A DNA stretch of 7,363 bases, taken from the NCBI GenBank assembly GCA_002422945.1, contig DITW01000078.1:1-7363 (forward strand). Reading direction: 5' to 3'. The first letter of the stretch is position 1. Each line of letters opens with the position of its first letter. The notes under the pieces are model-generated. The model saw only the letters and a list, made by a program, of their open reading frames with translations, made no database searches and was not told the DNA's origin. Of this stretch, positions 1 through 6,211 are shown piece after piece. This stretch comes from Sphingomonadales bacterium UBA6174 (GTDB taxonomy: Bacteria > Pseudomonadota > Alphaproteobacteria > Sphingomonadales > Sphingomonadaceae). The position numbers and the translations under genes are program-made.

Positions 1-245
1 TTACCCATCACGTCGCCGACGATGCGGGACGATTTGCGATAGGGCTTGCCCGCGACATAGCCTGCCTCATGACAGGCGTAGAGAATGCGGCGATGCACCG
101 GCTTCAAACCATCGCGCACGTCAGGCAGCGCGCGTGACACGATAACGGACATGGCATAGTCGAGATAGCTCGACTTCATCTCGTCAACGATGTTGATCGG
201 GCTGATGTCCGAAGGGGCGGCGAGTAATGTCTCGTCGGTGCTCAA
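1..245 (-). CDS. gyrA: DNA gyrase subunit A, N-terminal part (cut by window edge)
   Basis: This is the first 81 codons of gyrA; the gene continues beyond the left edge. GyrA is the DNA breakage-reunion subunit of the cytoplasmic A2B2 gyrase, which introduces negative supercoils. The translation carries the family's near-invariant N-terminal block: SSYLDYAMSVIVSRALPDVR at residues 25-44, followed directly by DGLKPVHRRILY and, at 71-81, KSSRIVGDVMG. The sequence breaks off just before the quinolone-resistance serine and well before the active-site tyrosine, so neither can be judged. I place the start at a TTG (243-245): it gives the expected short leader (STDETLLAAPSDISPINIVDE) before the conserved block, no in-frame ATG or GTG is seen just upstream, and a weak GAAAG Shine-Dalgarno lies 7 bases before it. 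The nearest upstream gene on this strand is the SDR, 210 bases away. Identity is very secure; the exact start is fairly secure. Confidence 0.96.
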   Translation of the reverse strand, partial: MSTDETLLAAPSDISPINIVDEMKSSYLDYAMSVIVSRALPDVRDGLKPVHRRILYACHEAGYVAGKPYRKSSRIVGDVMG

Positions 246-455
246 TTTATCACTTTCAAGCTGGTGCGAATAAGGTTGCCGGACCCTAGCGCCACGGTCC
301 CGAAAACACCAGTATTTTTCGCATTTTCCACGGGATATGCTGGCGATTTAAGGGTGCGGCAAGATGCTGTATTTTAATTGAAAAAATGCGTTTTTCGGCG
401 GATGTGTTGCTATGGCGCATTTAGCGACCGAAATGGGTTGGGATTTGGCATGGTT
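246..455 (-). promoter_or_regulatory. gyrA leader / promoter region, weak promoter candidate
   Basis: This 210-base gap lies between the SDR stop and the gyrA start, both on the minus strand. Read on that strand it holds a possible sigma70-like promoter: TTGCCG (357-362), a 17-base spacer and CATATC (334-339). Only 4/6 and 3/6 positions match consensus, so this is a guess. Downstream, in the putative gyrA leader, a short inverted repeat GGACC/GGTCC (281-285 and 296-300) could form a 5-bp hairpin. An AT-rich hairpin (GAAAAA/TTTTTC) also occurs around 379-395, but it has no GC stem and does not look like a proper terminator. No intrinsic terminator separates the SDR gene from gyrA, so read-through is possible. 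Confidence 0.35.
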
Positions 456-1163
456 TCAGGGCGTGATTTCTGCCCCATCCCATGCAAAACAACTGCCCGT
501 ATCAGATGGTTTCAGCCCGTCCAGCACATCCAGCAACTGCACCGCCGCCCGGTCCGGCGAAAATAATTGGCCGGGTGCGACATTGGCCTGAAAGGGCTGG
601 CTGAGATGGCTATCCACCGTGCCGGGGTGGAGGCCGACGCAGATCGCGCGTTTATGGGTGCGGGCAAGTTCTATCGCCATCGTGCGAATGATCTGGTTGA
701 GAGCGGCCTTGGCGGCGCGATAGCTGTGCCAGCCGCCGAGCCGATTGTCGCTAATACTGCCAACTCGCGCGGACAGCGCCGCAAAGATGGCGCGGTCGTC
801 GCGCGGGAGGAGGGGGAGGAAATGCTTGGCCACCAGCGCCGGGCCAACCGTGTTCACCGCGAAATTCCGCAGCATCCATGCGGGGTCGATCTGGCTATTC
901 GCTTTTTCCGGGCCTTTTTCATGATCGTGTAACAGGCCGGTCGCCACAAATATGAGGCTGAGGGGCCGGTTGCCGAGCTTGGATTGCACGAACGCCGCCG
1001 CCGCCTTGACGCTGGCTTCATCGGTGATGTCGATATACGCGGGGCCGTCATCGCTGCGCGACAGGCGCAGGACTTGGGTAAAGCTGCCTTCTTCTTCCAA
1101 CGCATCGGCCATGGCGCGGCCAATGCTTCCCGAAGCGCCGATGATGACTGCGGTCCCGCTCAT
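456..1163 (-). CDS. short-chain dehydrogenase/reductase (SDR), classical-type, 235 aa
   Basis: This is an NAD(P)-dependent oxidoreductase of the short-chain dehydrogenase family, a soluble Rossmann-fold enzyme; the substrate cannot be told from sequence. The dinucleotide-binding loop is GASGSIG at residues 9-15, and D45 in the YIDITD segment matches the usual acidic residue before the third helix. The classical tetrad is intact: N104 (in VNTVGP), S131 (in ALSARVGS), Y148 and K152 (YRAAK), followed by HPGTVDS at 179-185. The usual NNAG motif is replaced by VATG (73-76). A length of 235 aa is normal for a small SDR, and the overall pattern resembles the CsgA/C-factor-like subgroup, whose members are often annotated only as SDR. 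The ATG start lies in the sequence GGATGAGC and overlaps the yaaA stop by 4 bases (ATGA), with AAGG inside the yaaA end as a possible ribosome site, so translational coupling to yaaA is likely. Family is certain, function open. Confidence 0.92.
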   Translation of the reverse strand: MSGTAVIIGASGSIGRAMADALEEEGSFTQVLRLSRSDDGPAYIDITDEASVKAAAAFVQSKLGNRPLSLIFVATGLLHDHEKGPEKANSQIDPAWMLRNFAVNTVGPALVAKHFLPLLPRDDRAIFAALSARVGSISDNRLGGWHSYRAAKAALNQIIRTMAIELARTHKRAICVGLHPGTVDSHLSQPFQANVAPGQLFSPDRAAVQLLDVLDGLKPSDTGSCFAWDGAEITP

Positions 1164-1918
1164 CCCTTGATGAAGCGCCAGACATGCACATCCGATCCGC
1201 TCGGATCAAAGGCATAGCCGTCGCTGTCGAATTGCTTGACCGCGTCCAGCCTGTCGAGGCGATGTTCGCAAACATAGCGTGCCATCATGCCGCGTGCCTT
1301 TTTCGCGCCAAAGCTGTTGAAGCGCAGGCCCTTTGGTCCTTGCTCCTTGAAGTCGATGCTGACGATTCGCGCCGACTTGGGCGGGTGGGGGGCGACAGCC
1401 TGCCAATATTCATTGCTGGCGAGGTTGAGGATTTCGTTCGATCCGTCTTCAGCCGCATCCTTGCCCAATTGGTTTGCGATTTTCTCGCCCCAGAAATCAT
1501 AGAGATTCGGGTGATTGTCCGGACCCCAGCGCGTGCCCATTTCGAGGCGATAGGGCTTCATCGCATCCAATGGGCGCAACAGGCCGTAAAGGCCGGACAG
1601 AATGCGCACATGATTTTGGGCGAATTCGATCGCCTCTTCCGGCAGGCTTTTCGCCTCGAACCCGGTGTAGACATCACCATTGAATGCGAACAATGCCGGG
1701 CGTTCCGGCTGGTCGTCGAAATGATGGTAACGCTCGGCATTGAGTGCCGCGAGCTTGTCCGAAATATGCATCAATTCGCCAAGCTGGACGGCGGAAAGCT
1801 GTGCCGCGCCCGAGGCCAGCCGCGCTATTTCCTGGGGGAAGCGCGGGCGCGTGGCCTCCAATGGCGGCAGGGTTGACTTATAATCCAGTGTTTTCGCGGG
1901 CGAGAGGGTGATAATCAT
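1160..1918 (-). CDS. yaaA: peroxide stress protein YaaA (UPF0246/DUF328 family)
   Basis: This is a YaaA-family cytoplasmic protein. In E. coli, YaaA belongs to the OxyR-controlled peroxide response and limits damage by keeping free intracellular iron low; the same role here is inferred from the family. The landmarks are all present: LSPAKTLDY (5-13), DVYTG (82-86), ILSGLYGLLRPLD (106-118), PYRLEMG (122-128), NLYDFWG (138-144), NLASNEYW (165-172) and SFGAKKARGMMARY (202-215). The length of 252 aa agrees with the E. coli protein. I chose the ATG at 1918, giving the typical start MIITLSPAKT; an in-frame TTG at 1936 would add six residues (LPVPV region) that family members do not need. Neither start has a clear Shine-Dalgarno. 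The stop overlaps the SDR start, so the two form a likely operon. The family is secure; the iron/peroxide role in this organism is not shown by the sequence. Confidence 0.95.
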   Translation of the reverse strand: MIITLSPAKTLDYKSTLPPLEATRPRFPQEIARLASGAAQLSAVQLGELMHISDKLAALNAERYHHFDDQPERPALFAFNGDVYTGFEAKSLPEEAIEFAQNHVRILSGLYGLLRPLDAMKPYRLEMGTRWGPDNHPNLYDFWGEKIANQLGKDAAEDGSNEILNLASNEYWQAVAPHPPKSARIVSIDFKEQGPKGLRFNSFGAKKARGMMARYVCEHRLDRLDAVKQFDSDGYAFDPSGSDVHVWRFIKG

Positions 1919-2099
1919 GACTGGCACTGGTAACAATCAAGCAGCATGAGGCCAAGTGATATTGAGGCCAAATTCATTCAAGCTTCGTTCAGCGGTGCAA
2001 TGCGATGAGCAGCTAATGCGATCATGTCACTTGTTTGTCGGAACCCGGCAAGTTAACTCAGGTGTCGTGAAGCACATCCGACGGCGTGGCCGTTGCACT
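1919..2099. promoter_or_regulatory. divergent intergenic region yaaA / TPR gene, with direct repeat
   Basis: This gap of about 180 bases must hold the promoters of yaaA (leftward) and the TPR gene (rightward). I cannot assign a convincing -35/-10 pair for either. The clearest structure is a perfect 8-base direct repeat GAGGCCAA at 1948-1955 and 1964-1971, spaced 16 bases start to start and placed 30-53 bases upstream of the yaaA ATG. It could be a regulator half-site pair, or chance. Confidence 0.35.
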
Positions 2100-2104
2100 A
2101 GGAG
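2100..2104 (+). promoter_or_regulatory. ribosome binding site deciding the TPR gene start
   Basis: AGGAG lies 3 bases before the ATG at 2108 and 9 bases before the ATG at 2114. The wider spacing is far more usual, and the second ATG also gives a cleaner signal peptide (MKAVSSFALG), so this site argues for the start at 2114. Confidence 0.6.
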
Positions 2105-2113
2105 AATATGGTG

Positions 2114-3346
2114 ATGAAGGCAGTTTCCTCTTTCGCGCTTGGTCTGGCGCTGGTTCTTGGCGGCGTGACCGCAGGTGCGGTTGCCCCGGCTGTGGCCAAG
2201 GAAAAGCCAGCCAAGGCCAAGGAGTTCAAACTTGGCACCAAGCTGCGTGAGGCGCTTGCCCCGATTCAGAAGGCACTGGAAGCCAATAATATCGAAGCGG
2301 CCAAGGCAGCATTGTCTGCGGCGGAAGCCGTCGCGACGACCGGCGATGAAAAGTTCGTTGTCGGCCAGTTTTACGTGCAGACCGGTGGCAAGGCCAATGA
2401 CCGCGCCATGCAGGGCAAGGGCATCGACATGATGATCGAGAGCGGTAGCGCACCTGCGGATATGGTTGGCGCCCTGTATCAGAATCAGGGCAGCATTGCT
2501 TATCAGAACAAGGATTTTGCCAAGGCAGAGGCAGCTTTTACCAAGCTGGTGGAAGTCAATCCGGCGGATAGCAGCAATCTGATCAGCCTTGGCGAATTGC
2601 AATATCGCAATGGCAAGGCGGAACTCGCGCTTCAGACAATTGGCCGCGCGATTGCCGCCAAGGAAGCCGCAGGGGCCCCTGCCGATCAGCCTTGGTATCA
2701 GCGCGGCCTGTCGATTGCGGCAGACAAGAAGCTGACCCCGGAAATCATCCGTTTCGGCAGGATGCTGGTTAAGGCCTATCCGACCGCGCAGAATTGGCGC
2801 GATTCGACGGAATTATACTTGCAGCAGGTCAAGCTTGACCCGCAGACCTCGCTCGATCTCTTCCGCCTGCGCTTCGACACCAAGTCGTTGATGGGCGAGC
2901 GTGATTGGTATGAATATGCCGAAACCGCTAATGGTCGCGGCCTGCCGGGCGAAACCAAGACGGTGCTGGATGCGGGCCTTGCCAGCGGCATGTTGCCGAA
3001 GGACAGCCGCGCTATCGCCGAGTTGAAGGCCGATGCTGTCAGCCGGGTTTCGGCGGATCAGGCTAGCCTGACCGGCGCAGAAGCGCGCGCCAAATCGGGT
3101 GCAGATGGCAAAGCCGCCAAAGGCACCGCCGATGCGTGGCTGGGCTATGGCAACAATACAAAGGCGATTGAACTTTATCGTCTGGCGGCGAGCAAGGGCA
3201 ATGTCGATCTGAACGAACTCAACACGCGCCTTGGCATTGCGTTGCTGCGTTCGGGCGACAAGGCAGGTGCATTAGCAGCGTTCAAGCAGGTCACTGGCGC
3301 GCGTGCCGATGTCGCCGGTTATTGGATCATTCTCGCCAGCATGTAA
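2114..3346 (+). CDS. secreted TPR-like repeat protein of unknown function, 410 aa
   Basis: I do not recognise a named family. The N-terminus is a typical Sec signal peptide: MK, a hydrophobic run (about residues 5-24) and a likely cut after AVA (26-28) in front of a lysine-rich start KEKPAKAKEF. The mature protein should be periplasmic or outer-membrane associated; there is no lipobox cysteine and no further membrane segment. Helical repeats of tetratricopeptide character are visible at about 119-150 (ALYQNQGSIAYQNKDFAKAE, ending NPAD), 153-182 (NLISLGELQYRNGKAELALQ) and again near the C-terminus at about 341-370 and 372-398 (LGIALLRSGDKAGALAAFKQ). Such repeats usually bind other proteins, so a scaffold or envelope-assembly role is possible but unproven. 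The middle part (about 200-330) is diverged. The gene stands alone: divergent from yaaA and followed within 25 bases by a strong terminator. An upstream ATG at 2108 would add two residues. Confidence 0.85.
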   Translation: MKAVSSFALGLALVLGGVTAGAVAPAVAKEKPAKAKEFKLGTKLREALAPIQKALEANNIEAAKAALSAAEAVATTGDEKFVVGQFYVQTGGKANDRAMQGKGIDMMIESGSAPADMVGALYQNQGSIAYQNKDFAKAEAAFTKLVEVNPADSSNLISLGELQYRNGKAELALQTIGRAIAAKEAAGAPADQPWYQRGLSIAADKKLTPEIIRFGRMLVKAYPTAQNWRDSTELYLQQVKLDPQTSLDLFRLRFDTKSLMGERDWYEYAETANGRGLPGETKTVLDAGLASGMLPKDSRAIAELKADAVSRVSADQASLTGAEARAKSGADGKAAKGTADAWLGYGNNTKAIELYRLAASKGNVDLNELNTRLGIALLRSGDKAGALAAFKQVTGARADVAGYWIILASM

Positions 3347-3368
3347 GCTGCGGGTTTCGACCTGAACG

Positions 3369-3410
3369 AAAAAAAAGGCCCTCGGATCATGATCCGGGGG
3401 CTTTTTATTT
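3369..3410. terminator. bidirectional intrinsic terminator between convergent genes
   Basis: A near-perfect GC-rich palindrome (3378-3401, arms GCCCTCGGATC / GATCCGGGGGC with one G-T wobble and a tiny CATG centre region) is preceded by eight A (3369-3376) and followed by TTTTTATTT (3402-3410). Read in either direction it is a hairpin followed by a U tract, so it can end both the TPR transcript from the left and the lrp transcript from the right. Confidence 0.93.
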
Positions 3411-3421
3411 CTTGAGGCAGA

Positions 3422-3919
3422 TTATTTCTCGTTGATGTCGATGGGGAACCCGCCAACGTCCTTGCTGGTGCGGATCGTCAGCGAGGTTTTGACATGAGCG
3501 ACGCCGGGCGCGGTGGTGAGGCGGGACGTCAGCAATGACTGAAATTCCTGCAAATCATGGGCGACAATTTTCAGGATGAAGTCGATTTCGCCGTTCAGCA
3601 TATGGCATTCGACCACTTCCGGAATATGCTGCACATGATCTTCAAACGCGCGCAGATCCTGTTCGGCCTGACTTTTCAGGCTCACTAAGGCGAAGACGGT
3701 GATGGTATAGCCAAGCGCCGCGCCATTCAGCCGCGCCACATAGTCGCGGATCAGTCCGGCCTCTTCCAGCGCCTTGACCCGGCGCAGACAGGGTGGCGCC
3801 GTCAGCCCGACCTTGCGGGCGAGATCGATATTGGTCATCCGCCCGTCTTGTTGCAGGGCGGCGAGAATCTGCCAGTCGATCTCGTCGAGCCGGGTGCGCG
3901 ATGAACCGATGATAGCCAA
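3422..3919 (-). CDS. Lrp/AsnC-family transcriptional regulator, 165 aa
   Basis: This is a feast/famine-type DNA-binding regulator, usually an octameric or dimeric protein that senses an amino acid or related small molecule. The N-terminal helix-turn-helix covers about residues 11-57: LDEIDWQILAALQQDGRMTN, then LARKVGLTAPPCLRRVKALE, with the family's AGLIRDYVARLN following at 54-65. The C-terminal ligand-binding/oligomerisation (RAM) domain spans about 72-150 and holds the characteristic GEIDFILKIVA (110-120). Length is standard. The start is TTG at 3919: an in-frame TGA lies only two codons upstream (3926-3928) and the first in-frame ATG downstream is inside the HTH, so no other start is credible; GGGAG lies 11 bases before it. 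The effector and targets cannot be named. No amino-acid enzyme or exporter sits next to it. It is divergent from the sensor kinase gene, and autoregulation through the dyad at 3964-3986 is likely. Confidence 0.94.
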   Translation of the reverse strand: MAIIGSSRTRLDEIDWQILAALQQDGRMTNIDLARKVGLTAPPCLRRVKALEEAGLIRDYVARLNGAALGYTITVFALVSLKSQAEQDLRAFEDHVQHIPEVVECHMLNGEIDFILKIVAHDLQEFQSLLTSRLTTAPGVAHVKTSLTIRTSKDVGGFPIDINEK

Positions 3920-3954
3920 GATTGCTCAAACTCCCCTGCCGCATGTGCGCGGAC

Positions 3955-3960
3955 GTTATA
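3955..3960 (-). promoter_or_regulatory. candidate -10 element of the lrp-family gene
   Basis: On the minus strand these bases read TATAAC, 5/6 to the -10 consensus, about 35 bases before the TTG start. No good -35 hexamer stands 16-18 bases further up; the 23-base dyad occupies that place. A second, weaker pair lies further upstream (TTGCCC at 4015-4020, 16-base spacer, TATATG at 3993-3998). Confidence 0.35.
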
Positions 3961-3963
3961 TCA

Positions 3964-3986
3964 ATGGCCCGTGTCGCACAGGCCAT
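3964..3986. promoter_or_regulatory. 23-base dyad, probable operator upstream of the lrp-family gene
   Basis: The plus strand reads ATGGCC-C-GTG-TCG-CAC-A-GGCCAT: outer 6-bp arms ATGGCC/GGCCAT and inner GTG/CAC arms are symmetric about one centre, with one mismatched pair (C/A). It sits 4 bases from the TATAAC hexamer, where a bound regulator would cover the -35 region of lrp. The size is compatible with a dimeric regulator site, and Lrp-family genes are often autoregulated. Assignment to this Lrp protein is inference. Confidence 0.5.
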
Positions 3987-4084
3987 GTTTCGCATATAGG
4001 CGCTTTTACCCGTCGGGCAATTGTCCCACTTTGTGACGCCTTGATTTTGCAAGCGCCAAGCCCTTCCCCAAAAGAGGATAGAGA

Positions 4085-4120
4085 GTTAACAAATAGTTTC
4101 TAACGTATTTTGTTGTTAAC
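4085..4120. repeat. AT-rich inverted repeat upstream of the sensor kinase
   Basis: GTTAACAA (4085-4092) and TTGTTAAC (4113-4120) are perfect inverted copies separated by 20 bases, in a markedly AT-rich patch 30-65 bases before the kinase start. It may be a regulator site or part of the kinase promoter. It does not match the CtrA pattern TTAA-N7-TTAA. Confidence 0.4.
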
Positions 4121-4149
4121 ATTGCTATGTCAGGCGGCATGAAAGCCTG

Positions 4150-6072
4150 ATGGGGAATGAATGCTGCTTTGGGGAAAATATAGTGCGCTTTGACGACCGG
4201 ATTGCCACCATTACCGCGCAAGGGAGCGATGATCCGCGCGCACGGGCGGCAATGTGGCGTCAGATGGTCGATATTCTCGCCCAGCAAAAAGCGCGCGATT
4301 TTTCCAGCATGTCGCGAGCGTCCGCATTTGCATTTCTCGAAGAAGAACGTGAAATCGTCGATCCGGTGGGACGTCGGGCGATTGCCCACGCCTTGTCGGG
4401 GCGACATCTGCCGATCGACATCTTGCTGTTCTTCGCCGCCGACCGGCCCGATATCGCCGCGCCCTTATTGTTGAGCGTCAAATTGAACGCAGACGAATGG
4501 CAGGAGGTGATCGCCGCGATCAGCCCGGTGGCGCGGTCGCTGGTGCGCCAGCGGCCCGATCTGGATGAAGGGATCAAGCGCCAGCTTAATGCCTATGGCG
4601 CGAGCGATCTGATGTTGCCCGATCAACGCGACATGGGGATGGCCCTTGATCTTGGCGGGATGGAGATGACGGAAGCGTTGATGCCAGCGCCCGTTATGCC
4701 CGAGCCAGTTGAGCCGGTTGCCCCTGAATATGTGGCCCCTGAATTTGTGTCGCCGGCAGCTCCAGTAGCGAGCTTTTTATCGACACCGCGCGCCGTGCAG
4801 ATTCGTGAATTGGTGGACCGGATCGAGGAGTTTCGCGAGCGTCGACGGTCGGTGCCATTTGTGCCGCTGCCGCGTGGCGATCATGAGGACGAGGATCAAG
4901 ACGCCGAGGCCGAAAGCGAGGCCCAGATCGACGCCAAAGTTGCACAGGCCAAAAACAAGGTGCAGGCCGACCAACTGCGTCATTTCCGCTTCGAGGCGGA
5001 TCAGGACGGCGTGATTCTGTGGGTGGATGCGCTGGAACGCACGCCGCTGATCGGGCTGAACCTTGCCGAGGCTGCCGCGATCATGGGATTTGGCGTCGAT
5101 GGCCATGTGGCGGGCGCGATTACGCGGCGGTCGGCATTTCGCGATGGGCGGTTATTGGTGGCGGGAAAATCCCGGGTTGGCGGCCAATGGTGCATTTCCG
5201 GCGTGCCGTTGTTCGATGAATCCACGGGTCGTTTCCAAGGTTATCGCGGCACGGCGCGTAGGCCGTATCCACATGAATATTCAGCCGATATGTCTTCAGC
5301 CGATATGTCTTCAGCCCATGTCGGCAAGCCTGTTCAGGCGGTTGACGATGGCGAGCAGGTGCAGCGACTGCGCGAATTGGTGCATGAATTGCGCACGCCG
5401 TTAAATGCGATCAGTGGCTTTGCGGATATGATCCGCAGCCAGTTTTTTGGCCCGGTGCCACATCAATATCGCGAACAGGCCGAAACGATCATCGCGTCCG
5501 GCGCGGAATTGACGCAGATTTTGGAAGACCTTGCCCTGTTGGTGCGTGGCCCGGTCCAGCGCTTTGGCCAAACAGATGTTGATCGCGAGGAAGACGCCGG
5601 GGTTGATGGCGGTGATGTGTTGCGGCGCGTGCTGACGGCGCATCAGGGGCAGGCCGATGCCCGACACTTGACGTTGCAGGTGGAAATTGGCCGGGGCTTG
5701 CCGCCGCTGGCGGTGGGCGAGCAGGTGCTGGAGCGCGTGCTGTCGCGGTTGATCGGGAATTTGATCGAACTGTGTCATGACCATGAAAATATGAGCATCG
5801 ACTTCCTCAGCCTGCCGCGCATGGATGGCAGCGGCTGTGTTTCGATTTCCCGACCGGGCAGATTGATTGGCATTTCGGCAGAAGAATTATTCGATCCAGA
5901 TCGCGCGCGCGACGATCAGGGCATGGATGCGGCGCGGCTGTCGCTAGGCTTCACCCTGCATTTGCTGCGCAATGTCGCGCGGCAGTTCGGCGGCGATCTT
6001 GATATTGCCGATCATGATTTCCTGCTGTTGATCCCCGCGGTGATGAGCGAGCATCAAATCCGCTTTCCCTGA
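4150..6072 (+). CDS. cytoplasmic PAS/HisKA sensor histidine kinase with degenerate ATPase domain, 640 aa
   Basis: A sensor histidine kinase without membrane segments, so probably cytoplasmic. Order of parts: an N-terminal helical region (about 20-150; RPDIAAPLLLSVKLNADEW at 99-117 resembles DUF2336/HEAT-like proteins, tentative), a Pro/Val/Glu-rich linker (178-206), an acidic and coiled stretch (214-275), a PAS-like domain (about 278-370), a repeat-containing linker (378-391), then HisKA with a canonical H-box LVHELRTPLNAISGFADMI (410-428, phospho-acceptor H412). The ATP-binding domain is unusual. The N-box keeps one Asn (N537 in LIGNLIELC), but the G1 box DxGxG is SRPGRLIG (567-574), so the adenine-binding Asp is Arg568. 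The G2 box is SLGFTL (598-603), followed by the usual helix ending in GG (614-615). No response regulator is adjacent. ATG 4150 lacks a clear ribosome site; GTG 4183 (VRFDDRIATI) with GGGGA 7 bases upstream is a serious alternative start. The kinase family is certain, the signal unknown. Confidence 0.9.
   Translation: MGNECCFGENIVRFDDRIATITAQGSDDPRARAAMWRQMVDILAQQKARDFSSMSRASAFAFLEEEREIVDPVGRRAIAHALSGRHLPIDILLFFAADRPDIAAPLLLSVKLNADEWQEVIAAISPVARSLVRQRPDLDEGIKRQLNAYGASDLMLPDQRDMGMALDLGGMEMTEALMPAPVMPEPVEPVAPEYVAPEFVSPAAPVASFLSTPRAVQIRELVDRIEEFRERRRSVPFVPLPRGDHEDEDQDAEAESEAQIDAKVAQAKNKVQADQLRHFRFEADQDGVILWVDALERTPLIGLNLAEAAAIMGFGVDGHVAGAITRRSAFRDGRLLVAGKSRVGGQWCISGVPLFDESTGRFQGYRGTARRPYPHEYSADMSSADMSSAHVGKPVQAVDDGEQVQRLRELVHELRTPLNAISGFADMIRSQFFGPVPHQYREQAETIIASGAELTQILEDLALLVRGPVQRFGQTDVDREEDAGVDGGDVLRRVLTAHQGQADARHLTLQVEIGRGLPPLAVGEQVLERVLSRLIGNLIELCHDHENMSIDFLSLPRMDGSGCVSISRPGRLIGISAEELFDPDRARDDQGMDAARLSLGFTLHLLRNVARQFGGDLDIADHDFLLLIPAVMSEHQIRFP
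4720..4749 (+). repeat. two 15-base imperfect tandem repeats in the kinase's proline-rich linker
   Basis: GCCCCTGAATATGTG (4720-4734) is followed directly by GCCCCTGAATTTGTG (4735-4749), differing at one base. In frame they give APEYV and APEFV inside a low-complexity linker rich in P, V, E and A. This is a typical flexible spacer that evolves by slippage. Confidence 0.7.
5281..5322 (+). repeat. 15-base perfect tandem repeat in the kinase linker before HisKA
   Basis: TCAGCCGATATGTCT occurs twice without change (5281-5295 and 5296-5310), and a partial third copy TCAGCCCATGTC follows (5311-5322). In frame it encodes SADMS-SADMS-SAHV, between the PAS-like domain and the H-box. Because the unit is a multiple of three, gain or loss of copies would change linker length without a frameshift. 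Confidence 0.85.
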
Positions 6073-6205
6073 TTTGGTCATCTTATTTGTCGGATGATGC
6101 GGCTTCGACTAGTCTTTGTTAATGTTGGACGTTTATGGGCTGATGTGCGGCCTTAAACGCCGGGTAGCATTACAAGACTGGAGCTTCAGTTGGAGTTGCG
6201 TATTC

Positions 6206-6211
6206 AGGAGG
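6206..6211 (+). promoter_or_regulatory. consensus ribosome binding site deciding the deacetylase start
   Basis: A full AGGAGG lies 8 bases before an in-frame TTG at 6220. It is only 0 bases from the out-of-frame ATG at 6212, which cannot be used with it. This makes TTG 6220 the best start, better than the upstream TTG at 6190, which has only GGAG (6180-6183) six bases before it. Confidence 0.65.

Noticed and set aside
378..396. A/T-rich hairpin as a terminator after the SDR gene
   Set aside because: The stem is only A-T pairs plus one G-C, without a GC-rich stem followed by a U tract, so it should not terminate efficiently.
567..932. 121-codon plus-strand frame opposite the SDR gene
   Set aside because: Antisense shadow; the minus-strand frame has all SDR motifs.
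1184..1876. 230-codon open frame on the plus strand opposite yaaA
   Set aside because: It lies wholly antisense to a well-conserved YaaA gene and its translation shows no domain; long antisense frames are expected in GC-rich coding DNA.
2027..2602. 191-codon minus-strand frame over the start of the TPR gene
   Set aside because: It runs antisense to the signal peptide and first repeats of a convincing gene and has no recognisable motif.
4085..4120. Possible CtrA box (TTAA-N7-TTAA) upstream of the kinase
   Set aside because: The TTAA elements are not spaced by 7 bases; the region is better described as an inverted repeat.
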